From Sphingomonas sp. JUb134 (lineage in GTDB: Bacteria; Pseudomonadota; Alphaproteobacteria; Sphingomonadales; Sphingomonadaceae): a stretch of 64,000 nucleotides of DNA. Positions 1 through 9,740 of this stretch are shown in pieces (positions within the stretch are counted from its first letter, which is position 1; every line of letters begins with the position of its first letter). A program made the translations under genes and the position numbers. Under the pieces are notes generated by a model. The model saw nothing but the letters and a program-made list of their open reading frames with translations, was not told the origin of the DNA and did no database searches. The stretch spans positions 2,256,501-2,320,500 of the forward strand of contig NZ_SLYP02000001.1 in assembly GCF_004341505.2 (NCBI RefSeq), given 5' to 3'.

Positions 1-1388
1 CCCTGCGGCATCGAGAAGGGGTTGTGGCTGAAGTCGACCTTCTTCGCGTCCTCGTCATACTCGAACATCGGGAAGTCGACGATCCAGCAGAATTCGAAGC
101 GGCTGTCGTCGATCAGGCCGAGCTGGTCGGCCACGCGGGTGCGGGCGAGGCCCGCTAGCTTGGCGGCCTGCGTCTCCTTGCCGGCCGCAAAGAACAGGCC
201 GTCGTCCGGGCCGAGACCCAGCGCCTCGGCGATCTTGGCCATGCCTTCCTCGCCATGGTTCTTGGCGATTGGACCGCCCCACTCGCCGCCCTTGCGCGTG
301 GCATAGCCGAGGCCGGCGAAGCCCTCGGACTGGGCCCAGCTGTTCATGTCGTCGAAGAACTTGCGGCTCTTTTCGGCCGTGCCCGGTGCTGGCACCGCGC
401 GCACCACGTCGCCCGCTTCCACGATCGACGCAAAACGGCCGAAGCCCGAGCCCTTGAAGAGCTCCGACACGTCGGTGATGATCAGCGGGTTGCGAAGGTC
501 GGGCTTGTCGTTGCCGTACTTCAGCATCGATTCGCGGTACGGGATACGCTTGAACGGCAGCGCGCTGACGGTGCGGCCCTTGCCCTGCCAGTCTGCGAAT
601 TCCTCGAACACGCCGTGCAGCACCGGCTCGATCGCGGCGAACACGTCGTCCTGCGTGACGTAGCTCATCTCGAAGTCGAGCTGGTAGAACTCACCCGGCG
701 AACGGTCGGCGCGGGCATCCTCGTCGCGGAAGCAGGGGGCGATCTGGAAATAGCGGTCGAAGCCGGCAACCATCAGCAGCTGCTTGAACATCTGCGGCGC
801 CTGCGGAAGCGCGTAGAACTTGCCCGGGTGGACGCGGCTCGGCACCAGATAGTCGCGGGCGCCTTCCGGTGACGAAGCGGTCAGGATCGGCGTCTGGAAC
901 TCGGTGAAGCCCTGGTCGATCATGCGACGGCGAAGCGACGCGATCACCTGCGCGCGCAGCATGATGTTGGCGTGCACCTTCTCGCGACGCAGGTCGAGGA
1001 AGCGATAGCGCAGGCGGATGTCCTCGGGATATTCCGCGTCGCCCGCCACCGGCATCGGCAGTTCCTGGGCCATCGACTGGACGGTCACGGCGCGCGCGAA
1101 CACCTCGATCTCGCCGGTGGCGAGGTTCGGGTTGACCGTCGCCTCGCTGCGGCGCTTCACCATGCCGTCGATGGTCACGACCGATTCCGCGCGCAGCGAC
1201 TCGAGCGTCGGCAGCGCCGGCGAATCGCTGTCCGCGACGATCTGGGTGATGCCGTAATGGTCGCGCAGGTCGATGAAGAGCACGCCGCCGTGGTCGCGCT
1301 TCCTGTGCACCCAACCCGACAGGCGGACTTCCTGGCCGTCGTTGTCGGCGTCCAGCTGGCTGCAGTTGTGCGTACGATAGGCGTGCAT
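1..1388 (-). CDS. aspS: Aspartyl-tRNA synthetase, 5' part of gene (3' end beyond window)
   Basis: Charges tRNA-Asp with aspartate in the cytoplasm. About 462 codons are visible from an ATG whose complement lies at 1386-1388; the C-terminal part lies outside the window. The N-terminal OB-fold anticodon-binding domain is recognisable ([20 protein letters not shown], residues about 24-43). It is followed by the class II catalytic core with motif 2 ([15 protein letters not shown]) and the bacterial GAD insertion domain. The sequence leaves the window at [10 protein letters not shown], before motif 3. An imperfect palindrome lies 3 bases upstream of the start codon. The gene diverges from rnd. Whether it is a discriminating or non-discriminating enzyme cannot be settled here. 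Confidence 0.97.
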   Translation of the reverse strand, partial: MHAYRTHNCSQLDADNDGQEVRLSGWVHRKRDHGGVLFIDLRDHYGITQIVADSDSPALPTLESLRAESVVTIDGMVKRRSEATVNPNLATGEIEVFARAVTVQSMAQELPMPVAGDAEYPEDIRLRYRFLDLRREKVHANIMLRAQVIASLRRRMIDQGFTEFQTPILTASSPEGARDYLVPSRVHPGKFYALPQAPQMFKQLLMVAGFDRYFQIAPCFRDEDARADRSPGEFYQLDFEMSYVTQDDVFAAIEPVLHGVFEEFADWQGKGRTVSALPFKRIPYRESMLKYGNDKPDLRNPLIITDVSELFKGSGFGRFASIVEAGDVVRAVPAPGTAEKSRKFFDDMNSWAQSEGFAGLGYATRKGGEWGGPIAKNHGEEGMAKIAEALGLGPDDGLFFAAGKETQAAKLAGLARTRVADQLGLIDDSRFEFCWIVDFPMFEYDEDAKKVDFSHNPFSMPQ

Positions 1389-1391
1389 AGT

Positions 1392-1407
1392 GCAATCTCT
1401 AGATTGC
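1392..1407. promoter_or_regulatory. Inverted repeat immediately upstream of aspS start
   Basis: GCAATCT, then CT, then AGATTGC form a 7+7 inverted repeat ending 3 bases before the aspS ATG on the minus strand and lying in the aspS-rnd divergent region. It could be an operator or a small hairpin at the aspS ribosome-binding site. No regulator is implied by the sequence, and chance is not excluded. Confidence 0.3.
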
Positions 1408-1554
1408 GCCGCCCAGCGGGAGCCGGGATTTCGCAAGCACGACGCTCTGAACGCGAAATCCCCGGCCCATGCTGAACCGGCGAGGAAAGGCAGGCCCGCC
1501 GCTTCCCTCCCCATCCCCCTTTTGTCAACCCGCAGCACCGCCTATGGGCATGCG

Positions 1555-2730
1555 ATGCACATCCATCCGTTGATCACCGACAGCACCGCCCTTGCCGATC
1601 TCTGTGCGCGCCTAGCCACCGCGGACTATGTCTGCGTCGACACCGAGTTCATGCGCGAGAACAGCTATTACCCAGAGCTGTGCCTGATCCAGATCGCCGA
1701 CGACAAGGAAGCCGCCGCGATCGACCCGATGGCGCCGGGCATCGACCTCAAGCCCCTGCTCGACCTGCTGGTCGAGAACGAGGACGTGCTGAAGGTCTTC
1801 CATGCCGGCGGGCAGGATCTGGAGATCGTCTATAACCTGACCGGCAAGACGCCCCACCCGCTGTTCGACACGCAGGTCGCGGCCATGGCGCTCGGTCAGG
1901 GCGAGCAGGTCGGCTACTCCAATCTCGTCGACGCCTATTTGGGCATCAGCGTCGACAAGGGCGCGCGCTTCACCGACTGGAGCCGTCGTCCGCTCGACAG
2001 CCGGCAGCTGGATTACGCCATCGCCGACGTGACGCACCTGTCCAAGATCTTTCCCAAGATGCTCAACCGCCTCCGCAAGACCGGGCGCGGCGACTGGCTC
2101 GACGAGGAGATGGAGCGGATCGGGAACCCCTCCAACTATTTCAACGATCCCGATCTCGCCTGGCAGCGCATCCGCATCAACAGCCGCAAGCCCGAGGTGC
2201 TCGGCCGCCTGAAGGCGCTGGCCCGCTGGCGCGAACTGGAAGCGCAGGGCAAGGACCTGCCCCGCGGCCGCATCGTAAAGGACGAGACCATCGCCGACCT
2301 GGCCGGCAACCCGCCGAAGAAGCAGGCGGACCTTGCCAAGGTGCGCGGGCTCTCGGCGACGTGGGCGGGGAACGACATCGGGGGCCGCCTGATGGCGGCG
2401 TTGGCGGATGCGACGCCGCTTCCCGCGTCCGAGATGCCTGCTCGCGACGAACGCGGGCCCTCGTTGGGCAAAGAAGGGGCGCTCGTCGCCGACCTCCTCA
2501 AGCTGCTCCTGAAGATCCGTGCCCGCGACATCAACGTCGCCGCCCGCCTGCTCGCCCGTTCGGACGAGCTCGAAGCACTGGCGGCGGGGCAGCGGGACAA
2601 GCTGCCCATTCTACAGGGATGGCGCTATGAGGAGTTTGGGCGCGACGCCCTCGCGCTGGTGGAGGGCCGCATGGCGTTCTCGGTCGGAGGCGGCAAGCTC
2701 AAGATGACGTTGACGGAGACTGCAGAATGA
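1555..2730 (+). CDS. rnd: Ribonuclease D
   Basis: 3'-to-5' exoribonuclease acting in tRNA and stable-RNA 3' maturation. The predicted protein has 391 residues, normal for the family. The DEDD exonuclease domain comes first: Exo I is CVDTEFMRE (residues about 23-31), Exo II lies around FHAGGQDLEIVYN, and Exo III is DYAIADVTHL. An HRDC region follows (NSRKPEVLGRLKALARWRE) and then a second helical region at the C-terminus. The ATG at 1555 is chosen because the family begins with a short segment before the Exo I motif; the frame stays open further upstream but without family similarity. Its last codons overlap the next gene (ATGA). Confidence 0.95.
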   Translation: MHIHPLITDSTALADLCARLATADYVCVDTEFMRENSYYPELCLIQIADDKEAAAIDPMAPGIDLKPLLDLLVENEDVLKVFHAGGQDLEIVYNLTGKTPHPLFDTQVAAMALGQGEQVGYSNLVDAYLGISVDKGARFTDWSRRPLDSRQLDYAIADVTHLSKIFPKMLNRLRKTGRGDWLDEEMERIGNPSNYFNDPDLAWQRIRINSRKPEVLGRLKALARWRELEAQGKDLPRGRIVKDETIADLAGNPPKKQADLAKVRGLSATWAGNDIGGRLMAALADATPLPASEMPARDERGPSLGKEGALVADLLKLLLKIRARDINVAARLLARSDELEALAAGQRDKLPILQGWRYEEFGRDALALVEGRMAFSVGGGKLKMTLTETAE

Positions 2731-3032
2731 TCCGGTATCTCTTTCCGCTGGTGGCGCTTGCCGGCTGCACGCCTACCGTCGCGACGCAGGAGCCGTCGGC
2801 CCCGCCCGAGGCGGGTACCCTCGGCGAGGGTTTGTGCAAGATCGAGCCGCTCGCCGACCTGGTCGGCTCGGCCGCAAGCTCCGACCTGGCAGCGGAAGCG
2901 CTGCGCCGTTCCGGAGCGCGCGCGATGCGGTGGATCGCTCCCGACAGTGCAGTAACCATGGACTTTAGGCCCGACCGCCTCAACGTCGACATCGACGCAG
3001 GCGGCAAGGTTACCCGCTTCCGCTGCGGCTGA
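2727..3032 (+). CDS. I78-family peptidase inhibitor, probable lipoprotein
   Basis: A 101-residue exported protein. The N-terminus is a short hydrophobic segment ending in a lipobox-like LAGC (Cys14), which suggests a lipid anchor. The C-terminal half matches the I78 inhibitor family, small serine-protease inhibitors related to Aspergillus elastase inhibitor: a conserved W, then DSAVTMDFRPDRLNVDID and a terminal CG after RFR. The start overlaps the rnd stop, so the two are probably co-transcribed. Its 3' end overlaps the convergent ppx gene by 23 bases. The family call is from motif recognition, and the target protease is unknown. Confidence 0.8.
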   Translation: MIRYLFPLVALAGCTPTVATQEPSAPPEAGTLGEGLCKIEPLADLVGSAASSDLAAEALRRSGARAMRWIAPDSAVTMDFRPDRLNVDIDAGGKVTRFRCG

Positions 3033-4539
3033 CGGCGCTCCCTGCCGCGGCTTCCAGTCCGAAGGCCGCGGCAAGGGCTCGGTGGCGCTTTTCGACGGCC
3101 TCACCGTACAAGGCAGCATCCACCGGCGCGTAGCGCAGGAGAATGGCGCGGCCGGCGCGCTCCAGGCGCGTTCGATTGAGCGGCGCTCCCAGGCCGCCGC
3201 TCAACCGTTGGCCCAGCCGGATTGCGAGCCCCCACCGCCGCGCCGTGTCCAGCATCTCGGACCGGGCGAGCGTCGGGAGCGGTGCCGGCGAATCGCTTCC
3301 GCCCCCCAGCGCGGTGTGCAGCGCTTGCGCCACCAGCGCGCGGCCAGCCGGATCGATCGCCACCCATTGGCCATGCAGCGCGATTTCCACGCCGCGTTCA
3401 GCGCGAAAGTCCGGGTTGGCATGCCAACCGACATCGGCAAGGAGGCATGCGGCGTGACGGAGCCGTGCCAGATCCGCGGGCTCGTCGGCGAACAGCGGTG
3501 CGATCCACTGGTTCAGCAGGTCGCCATGTTCTTCGAACCGCGAGAGCCGGCGACCTTCCTCACGTGCAGCCGCCAGCAGCGGATCCTCTCGTCGCGCTTC
3601 CGGATCGAGCGCCTGGTAGAGCAACCCCTCGCGAAGACCGAAGGAGGACGTCACCGTGCATTCGCAGCCTAGGCCCGACAGCACCTCTGAGAGCAGCGCG
3701 GCTGCGTCCCCCAGTGTGGGGATCCGGCCCGAGGACAGGTTCGGGACGGCCTTCAGGTCCTGCTTGCTGGCGGTCGTCAGCATCGCCCCCAGCGTGCGGA
3801 TGCGCGCCGCAGACATGGCATAGCCGTTGACGATCGGCAGCGGATATCGCGTCAGGTGCATGTCCCATTGAGTGAGCCCGCGCCAAGATCCTCCGACGAG
3901 GTAGAAGGGCAGTCCCGATCCCCGCCCCGCCCAGCCGCTGTTCTTCAGCACCCCGGCGATGTGGCGCGCCAAGGCGTCCTTTCCCTTCTCACGGATAGCG
4001 GCGATCCGCAGGACGCCGAGGGGAAAGGATGCCCGCTCACGCACCTCTCCGCCGGAGACCCGGACCAGTTCGAGGCTGCCGCCGCCCAGATCTCCCACGA
4101 TGCCGTCCGCGTCGGGAAACGCGGACAGCACGCCGTACCCCGATCCGATTGCCTCCGCTTCGCCCGGCAGGATCTCGACCTCGAGTCCCTCCGCCGCGGC
4201 AAGCGCGATCAGGTCGGACCCGTTGCTCGCGTCGCGGACCGCGGCGGTGGCGACGGTGCGGACTTCCGGCACCGCCATCTCCCGTGTCAGCCACGCAAAG
4301 CGGGCGAGGGCCGTTGCCGCCATCGCCATCGCCTTTCGATCGATGCTCCCGGTGCGGCTGAGGGAGCCGCCCAGGCCGGCCAGCACCTTCTCGTTGAACA
4401 GCACGGAGGGCAATCGCGGCGGCCCGTTGTAGACGACCAGGCGAACGGAGTTCGAGCCGATGTCGATGATCGCGTTCCGCGCGGTCACGGGCGCGGCAGG
4501 CAACGCCGCAGGCGCGCGAAGGAGAGAAAGCAGCGCCAT
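3010..4539 (-). CDS. ppx: Ppx/GppA exopolyphosphatase
   Basis: Releases terminal phosphate from polyphosphate, or from pppGpp in GppA-type members. It has 509 residues. The N-terminal ASKHA-fold ATPase-like domain shows the phosphate-1 loop IIDIGSNSVRLVVY (residues about 24-37) and phosphate-2 loop GDLGGGSLELV. An all-alpha C-terminal extension follows, as in long Ppx proteins with an HD-like domain (LRHAACLLADVGWHANPDFR). It starts 3 bases after ppk ends, so synthesis and breakdown of polyphosphate are encoded together. Ppx versus GppA specificity cannot be decided from sequence; the neighbouring ppk favours Ppx. Confidence 0.93.
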   Translation of the reverse strand: MALLSLLRAPAALPAAPVTARNAIIDIGSNSVRLVVYNGPPRLPSVLFNEKVLAGLGGSLSRTGSIDRKAMAMAATALARFAWLTREMAVPEVRTVATAAVRDASNGSDLIALAAAEGLEVEILPGEAEAIGSGYGVLSAFPDADGIVGDLGGGSLELVRVSGGEVRERASFPLGVLRIAAIREKGKDALARHIAGVLKNSGWAGRGSGLPFYLVGGSWRGLTQWDMHLTRYPLPIVNGYAMSAARIRTLGAMLTTASKQDLKAVPNLSSGRIPTLGDAAALLSEVLSGLGCECTVTSSFGLREGLLYQALDPEARREDPLLAAAREEGRRLSRFEEHGDLLNQWIAPLFADEPADLARLRHAACLLADVGWHANPDFRAERGVEIALHGQWVAIDPAGRALVAQALHTALGGGSDSPAPLPTLARSEMLDTARRWGLAIRLGQRLSGGLGAPLNRTRLERAGRAILLRYAPVDAALYGEAVEKRHRALAAAFGLEAAAGSAVSRSGSG

Positions 4540-4542
4540 GGG

Positions 4543-6666
4543 TCAACCGTCCTGTTCGGTGAGATGCTGTCGCAGCGAAAGCTCCTGGGGCATGGTGTCG
4601 TCGAGCGCCGCCCCACGCCCGGACAACGAGGGATTGGTCATGAAATAGCGGTGCAGGTTGAAGCCTGGGCCATCCACTTCCACCCGCTTGTAGCTGCCGT
4701 CCGGCCCAAGTTCCCAGCTCTGCTCCTCGTCGATCAGGTTGGCGAGCAGCACCTGGTCGAGCACCTGCTCGTGCACGGTGGGGTTGGTGATCGGCAGCAG
4801 ATACTCCACCCGCCGATCAAAATTGCGCGGCATCCAGTCGGCCGACGAGATGAACAGCAGCGCCTCGTCGTTCGGCAGGGCGCTGCCGTTGCCGAAGGCC
4901 CAGATGCGGCTGTGCTCCAGAAAGCGGCCCACGATCGACTTGACGCGGATATTCTCCGACATGCCGGGAACCCGCGGCCGCAGGCAGCAGATGCCGCGGA
5001 TCACCAACTCGATCTGCACCCCGGCGCAACTCGCCTCGTACAGTTTGTCGATCACCCTCGGATCGACCAGCGAGTTCATCTTCGCCCAGATCGCCCCCTC
5101 CCGACCCGCCTTCGCGTGGCAGATCTCTTCCTCGATCAGCTCGATGAGGCGATCGCGCAGGTTACGCGGGGAGATCGCGAGCCGCTCCAGATGCGCAGGC
5201 TCCACATAGCCGGTGATATAGTTGAACACCTGCACGGCATCGCGCCCGATCACCGGATCCGCCGTGAAGAAGCTCAGATCCGTGTAGATGCGCGCGGTGA
5301 CCGGATGATAGTTGCCGGTGCCGAAATGGCAGTAGGTCCGCACCCCGCCGTCCTCGCGCCGCACGACCATCGAGATCTTCGCGTGTGTCTTCCAGTCGAT
5401 GAAGCCGTAGACGACCTGGACGCCAGCGCGCTCGAGCGCCGATGCCCAATAGAGATTCTGCTCCTCGTCGAACCGCGCCTTGAGTTCCACCACCGCGGTC
5501 ACGGACTTACCCGCCTCCGCCGCCGCAATCAGGGCGCTGACGACGGCAGATTGCTTGCCCGCCCGATAGAGCGTTTGCTTGATCGCGAGGACGTCCGGGT
5601 CGGCAGCCGCCTGCTTCAGAAAGGCGAGAACCACATCGAAGGTCTCGTAAGGGTGATGGACGACGATGTCCTTCGCCCGGATCGCCGCGAAACAGTCTCC
5701 ACCGAATTCCCGGATACGCTCAGGAAACCGCGGACTGAACGGCGGAAACTTGAGCTCCGGGCGATCTTCCTCGACCAGGAGCGAGAGATCGCCGAGACCC
5801 AGGAAGCCACTCTTCTCGATGAGCAGCGCATCGCTGCCGCCGAGTTCCTCCTTCAGGACGCTGAGCAGGCCGTCGCTAATCCCGCTTTCGACCTCCAGCC
5901 GGATGACACGTCCGCGCCGGCGCCGCTTGATCGCGGAGCGGAAGTAGAGAACCAGATCCTCCGCCTCTTCCTCCAGCTCGATATCGCTGTCGCGCAGCAC
6001 GCGGAAATCGGCGGAAGCGCGAACTTCGTACCCAGGAAAAAGCAGCGAAGAGAAGCGCTTGATCAGCGTTTCTATCGCGACGTATCGGGCGGGCGTGCCG
6101 GGCAGACGGACGAAGCGCGGAGCCGCCGCCGGCAGAAGAACCAGTTCCCGCACCCGCACGCCATCGGCAATGCGGACGAGGTCGAAGATCACGCTCAAAC
6201 CCTGGTTCGGGATGAACGGGAACGGGTGGGCCGGATCCAACGCCTGGGGCGTGATCATCGGAAACAGCTGTTCCTGGAAATGGCGGCGGAGCCAGGCCTC
6301 CGCCTCGCCTGCGATCGAGTCGCTTTCGAGGACGAAGATGCCGGCCTCCCCAAGCGCTTCCGCGAGGTCATCCCAGATCCGCTGCTGGCTCGCCACCAGT
6401 GCTGCCGCATCCTCGACGATCGCGGCAAGCTGTTGCGCGGGCGTGAGGCCGTCGATGGACTTGAGTTCGACGCCCTGCATCACCTGGCCCTTCAGGCCGG
6501 CAACGCGCACCATGAAGAACTCGTCCAGGTTGCTCGCGGAGATCGATAGGAACCGCAGCCGTTCGAGCAGCGGATGCGCCGGGTTGCAGGCCTCCTCCAG
6601 CACCCGCCGATTGAACGCCAGCCAGGAGAGTTCGCGATTGAAATATCCTTGGCCGGTTTCCGTCAC
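4543..6666 (-). CDS. ppk: Polyphosphate kinase 1
   Basis: Makes long-chain polyphosphate from ATP, usually membrane-associated. The chosen GTG start at 6666 gives 707 residues, the usual PPK1 length, begins two bases after the hdaA stop and has a GAGGGAG ribosome-binding site. The frame stays open upstream but that part overlaps hdaA. The N-domain begins [20 protein letters not shown], and [14 protein letters not shown] follows. The PLD-like catalytic halves carry [14 protein letters not shown], the phosphohistidine region [14 protein letters not shown] and [11 protein letters not shown], and [12 protein letters not shown]. It lies between hdaA and ppx in one leftward unit. Confidence 0.96.
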   Translation of the reverse strand: MTETGQGYFNRELSWLAFNRRVLEEACNPAHPLLERLRFLSISASNLDEFFMVRVAGLKGQVMQGVELKSIDGLTPAQQLAAIVEDAAALVASQQRIWDDLAEALGEAGIFVLESDSIAGEAEAWLRRHFQEQLFPMITPQALDPAHPFPFIPNQGLSVIFDLVRIADGVRVRELVLLPAAAPRFVRLPGTPARYVAIETLIKRFSSLLFPGYEVRASADFRVLRDSDIELEEEAEDLVLYFRSAIKRRRRGRVIRLEVESGISDGLLSVLKEELGGSDALLIEKSGFLGLGDLSLLVEEDRPELKFPPFSPRFPERIREFGGDCFAAIRAKDIVVHHPYETFDVVLAFLKQAAADPDVLAIKQTLYRAGKQSAVVSALIAAAEAGKSVTAVVELKARFDEEQNLYWASALERAGVQVVYGFIDWKTHAKISMVVRREDGGVRTYCHFGTGNYHPVTARIYTDLSFFTADPVIGRDAVQVFNYITGYVEPAHLERLAISPRNLRDRLIELIEEEICHAKAGREGAIWAKMNSLVDPRVIDKLYEASCAGVQIELVIRGICCLRPRVPGMSENIRVKSIVGRFLEHSRIWAFGNGSALPNDEALLFISSADWMPRNFDRRVEYLLPITNPTVHEQVLDQVLLANLIDEEQSWELGPDGSYKRVEVDGPGFNLHRYFMTNPSLSGRGAALDDTMPQELSLRQHLTEQDG

Positions 6667-6668
6667 CT

Positions 6669-7310
6669 TCAAGCTCCCTCTTGTTCCACGCCTGCTGGCG
6701 GCGCGTTCGGCACCAATCCCGCATTCGTCAGGACTGGCCGCGCCGTCGTGATGGAAAGGCGACGGTTCTGTCGCACCATCGCATCTTCCTCCAGCGCTTC
6801 GACAACGCCGAGGATGCTGATGTAGCTCCGCTCCACCCGGCGCGTGATCCAGTCGATCAATCCCGGTCCCGCGACGAGCTCCCGTCGCTCGAACAGATAG
6901 TCGAGCAGCGAGGCCACGAGCCGCGCGTCGGGAAGCCCCAGCGTCAACACCGGTGTCGCGCCGATCCGCGACCGGAGATCCGGGAGGCGAACGTCCCAGG
7001 CGGGGGGTGGCGCGTCCGCGACCACCAGCAACGGTCGTCGTTCGGCCTGCGCACGGTTCCACGCATGGAAGATGTCGACCTCGCTCTGGCGTTCGGCATC
7101 ATCGATGACGGTCCCACCGGTGCGCAGTGCGAAGAGCCGAGACAGCAAGGAGCGACCGGACTTGCGGGGGCCGACCAACAGCGCGGCCATCACGGGCCAG
7201 GTGCCCCAATGTTCCAGGTGCTGGACGGCGTGCGCGTTGATGTCGCTCACCAGAAACTCGTCCGCCCGCGCGCCCACCGGCTGACCCAGCGGCAGGTCGA
7301 GCTGCATCAT
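6669..7310 (-). CDS. hdaA: HdaA-like DnaA-related replication regulator
   Basis: Short DnaA/Hda-family protein of 213 residues: an AAA-type core without the DnaA DNA-binding domain IV. In the family, Hda/HdaA with the beta clamp promotes hydrolysis of DnaA-bound ATP after initiation. A clamp-binding hexapeptide QLDLPL is visible at residues 3-8. The Walker A position reads GPRKSGRS (47-54), with Arg where the P-loop Lys is expected. A Walker B-like VIDDAER and a C-terminal arginine-rich lid ([18 protein letters not shown]) follow. The start overlaps the upstream DUF2066 gene (ATGA), and ppk follows after two bases. The altered P-loop makes ATP binding uncertain. Confidence 0.82.
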   Translation of the reverse strand: MMQLDLPLGQPVGARADEFLVSDINAHAVQHLEHWGTWPVMAALLVGPRKSGRSLLSRLFALRTGGTVIDDAERQSEVDIFHAWNRAQAERRPLLVVADAPPPAWDVRLPDLRSRIGATPVLTLGLPDARLVASLLDYLFERRELVAGPGLIDWITRRVERSYISILGVVEALEEDAMVRQNRRLSITTARPVLTNAGLVPNAPPAGVEQEGA

Positions 7311-8572
7311 CCGCCGGTCGGTGCCGCCGGTGCGGCCGAGGGATTGGGCGAAGGGGTGCCGGCGGCTCGGCGAATGCGCAGCACGCCCCCGCCCTGCGTC
7401 ACCTGCCAGCCGCGCGCCTGCAAGGCTGCAGAAAGCACGGCGGGATCGCCATCAAAGACGACTCGCATCACGGACACGCCACCCAGCGCGAGACTGGTGG
7501 TGACTGCGGAACGGACGCCGGCGATCGCGCGGACCGAAGCTTCCGACGATGCGAGCGCAGCAACGCCGGGCGTATCGAACTGGATCGAAAGCGTCGTGCG
7601 ACCCTCCGGCGTGGTCGTGGCGACCTCCGGTCCCAGGTCCGCCGCCCCAGGCGCGGGTACGTTCACGGTCGGAAGTGGTTGGCCCGGCGGCGGTGCACTG
7701 AGCGCTGCATCGGTGCGCAAGGCGCCTTGGCGGAGCGCCTGCTGATAGGCCGCATCGATCCGGCGGACGCCCTCATCCAGCAGCGCGGGCAGCGCGTCGG
7801 TCCGCTCGACCCGCAGGGTGAACCGGGTGAGCACATGATGGTCGGGACCATAGCCTGCGGAGAAGTCGGCGATCACCGGACCGCCCGGCCATTGGCGCCG
7901 CAGCTTCACCTGCGGGATCAGGACGTCGGCTGCGCCATATTGATCGAGGATGGTGCGCCACCACCCACGGCCGCGGCGGCTTACCTGGCCGCCGTTCACC
8001 AGCAGCGCGTCAGGGCCGGTGCCGGTCAGCCGGACATAGTCGATGACGCTGTTGCCGGTGCGAAAGCGCGCCCAGGCCTCCTGCCAGGGCGTCGCGCGCT
8101 CGAACACCGTCGCCGCGCCCCCGGATTCCTGGAGCGGCACGACCAGCAACGCGGGCGAGCGGAGCGTCTCCCCGGCAACGCCCAGGATCGAGCCCGCGCG
8201 CCCACGATTGAACAGCACGCCCAGCTTTGCAACGTAGCGGTTCGGTCCGATCTGCTCATTCTCGATGACGATCCCGCTCACGAGCGAGTCGAGCGCCGAA
8301 TCGGGAAGCGAGCCCGGACGACCCGTCAGGCGTCGCGACAGCATGTCCCAGCCCTTGCGCTGCGCCAGCCGCCAGCCTGCGGTTCTCGCGGCTTCGGCAT
8401 TGGGGCCCGCTACATCGACGGAGACGCCGGAAACCTCGAAACTCCCGGAACTTGCGATGGGCGCGACGCCGCGGCCGCTGTCCTCGATCTGCGCGATCAC
8501 GGTACCGCCGGTAGCAAGCAGCGCCACCAACAGGCCGGCACGCAGAGTTCGGGAAAAGCGCAAGCAAGGCAT
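7307..8572 (-). CDS. DUF2066-type exported protein
   Basis: A 421-residue protein with a signal peptide ([19 protein letters not shown], cleavage likely after VIA near residue 28). The mature part resembles DUF2066 proteins: [22 protein letters not shown] near the N-terminus and repeated alpha/beta segments. A ferredoxin-like C-terminal region follows ([26 protein letters not shown]), with a Pro/Ala-rich tail. The ATG at 8572 is chosen because it places the signal sequence at the N-terminus, and an AAAGG site lies upstream; the frame is open a further 69 bases. Function is unknown. It overlaps hdaA by 4 bases and diverges from purM with about 60 bases between starts. Confidence 0.7.
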   Translation of the reverse strand: MPCLRFSRTLRAGLLVALLATGGTVIAQIEDSGRGVAPIASSGSFEVSGVSVDVAGPNAEAARTAGWRLAQRKGWDMLSRRLTGRPGSLPDSALDSLVSGIVIENEQIGPNRYVAKLGVLFNRGRAGSILGVAGETLRSPALLVVPLQESGGAATVFERATPWQEAWARFRTGNSVIDYVRLTGTGPDALLVNGGQVSRRGRGWWRTILDQYGAADVLIPQVKLRRQWPGGPVIADFSAGYGPDHHVLTRFTLRVERTDALPALLDEGVRRIDAAYQQALRQGALRTDAALSAPPPGQPLPTVNVPAPGAADLGPEVATTTPEGRTTLSIQFDTPGVAALASSEASVRAIAGVRSAVTTSLALGGVSVMRVVFDGDPAVLSAALQARGWQVTQGGGVLRIRRAAGTPSPNPSAAPAAPTGG

Positions 8573-8633
8573 CGGCCGCCTTTTGACGAAGCGGGCGTGG
8601 AAATCCAAGCAGGATATGGCTAGTCGGTCGCCC

Positions 8634-9740
8634 ATGAGCACCGAAGATGCGGGCGCGACGCCCTATACCTACGCCGGAGCCGGCGTTTCGATCGCCGCGG
8701 GCAATGCCCTGGTACGGGCCATCGCGCCGCTGGCGCGCTCGACCCGCCGCAGCGGGGCCGACGCCGATCTGGGCGGGTTCGGCGGCATCTTCGATCCCAA
8801 GGCGGCCGGGTTCAAGGATCCGCTCCTCGTGGCAGCGAACGATGGTGTCGGCACGAAGCTGAAGCTGGCGATCGAGCACAACGCCCATGATGGCGTCGGG
8901 ATCGACCTAGTGGCGATGTGCGCCAACGACCTGATCGTCCAGGGCGCCGAGCCGCTGTTCTTCCTCGACTACTACGCCAGCGGCAAGCTGGAGCCCGAGG
9001 TCGCCGAGCGCGTCATTGCCTCGATCGCAGAAGGCTGTCGCCAGGCAGGATGCGCGCTGATCGGTGGCGAGACGGCGGAGATGCCGGGCATGTATGCCGC
9101 GGGCGACTATGACCTCGCGGGCTTCTGTGTCGGCGCGGTCGAGCGCGAGCAGTTGCTCACCAAGGGCCGTGTTCAGGTCGGCGACGTGATCCTGGGGCTC
9201 GCCTCCTCCGGCGTTCACTCGAACGGCTTCTCACTGGTTCGCCGTTTGGCTGCGGACAAGGGCTGGAAGCTCGATCGGCCCGCTCTCTTCGACCAGGATC
9301 GCCTCTTGATCGACGCATTGATGGCGCCGACCAAAATTTACGTGAAGAGCCTGCTGCCGCTGCTGCGTGAAGAGCGCATCCACGGCCTGGCCCACATCAC
9401 CGGCGGCGGCCTGCTCGAGAACATTCCGCGCGTGCTGCCCGAAGGCTGCCACGCGCGCGTCGACGCCGATTCCTGGGAACAGCCCCGCCTGATGGCATTC
9501 CTTCAGGCGCAGGGCGCGATCGAGCCGGAAGAGATGGCGCGGACCTTCAACTGCGGCATCGGCATGGCGGTGCTCGTCGCAGCGCAAGAGGCAGACGGTG
9601 TCGGAGCCGCGCTGAAAGAAGCGGGCGAGCAGGTTTTCCGTATCGGCACGGTCGAAGCGGGTGACTGTGGTTGCACCGTGGTCGGAAGCGCCGGCACCTG
9701 GAGCGGGCGCAGTGCGTGGACGGCGACCCACCTTGGCTGA
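8634..9740 (+). CDS. purM: Phosphoribosylformylglycinamidine cyclo-ligase (AIR synthetase)
   Basis: Fifth step of de novo purine synthesis: ATP-dependent closure of FGAM to AIR in the cytoplasm. It has 368 residues, a little longer than the usual 345-350. Family motifs are clear: [19 protein letters not shown] at the N-terminus, [69 protein letters not shown] and [16 protein letters not shown]. The C-terminus is the glycine/alanine-rich end of the domain plus a short tail that runs into purN, whose TTG start lies inside the last codons. Confidence 0.97.
   Translation: MSTEDAGATPYTYAGAGVSIAAGNALVRAIAPLARSTRRSGADADLGGFGGIFDPKAAGFKDPLLVAANDGVGTKLKLAIEHNAHDGVGIDLVAMCANDLIVQGAEPLFFLDYYASGKLEPEVAERVIASIAEGCRQAGCALIGGETAEMPGMYAAGDYDLAGFCVGAVEREQLLTKGRVQVGDVILGLASSGVHSNGFSLVRRLAADKGWKLDRPALFDQDRLLIDALMAPTKIYVKSLLPLLREERIHGLAHITGGGLLENIPRVLPEGCHARVDADSWEQPRLMAFLQAQGAIEPEEMARTFNCGIGMAVLVAAQEADGVGAALKEAGEQVFRIGTVEAGDCGCTVVGSAGTWSGRSAWTATHLG

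Noticed and set aside
3856..6549. An approximately 900-codon + strand frame opposite ppx and ppk
   Set aside because: Same artefact; the minus-strand genes carry all family motifs.
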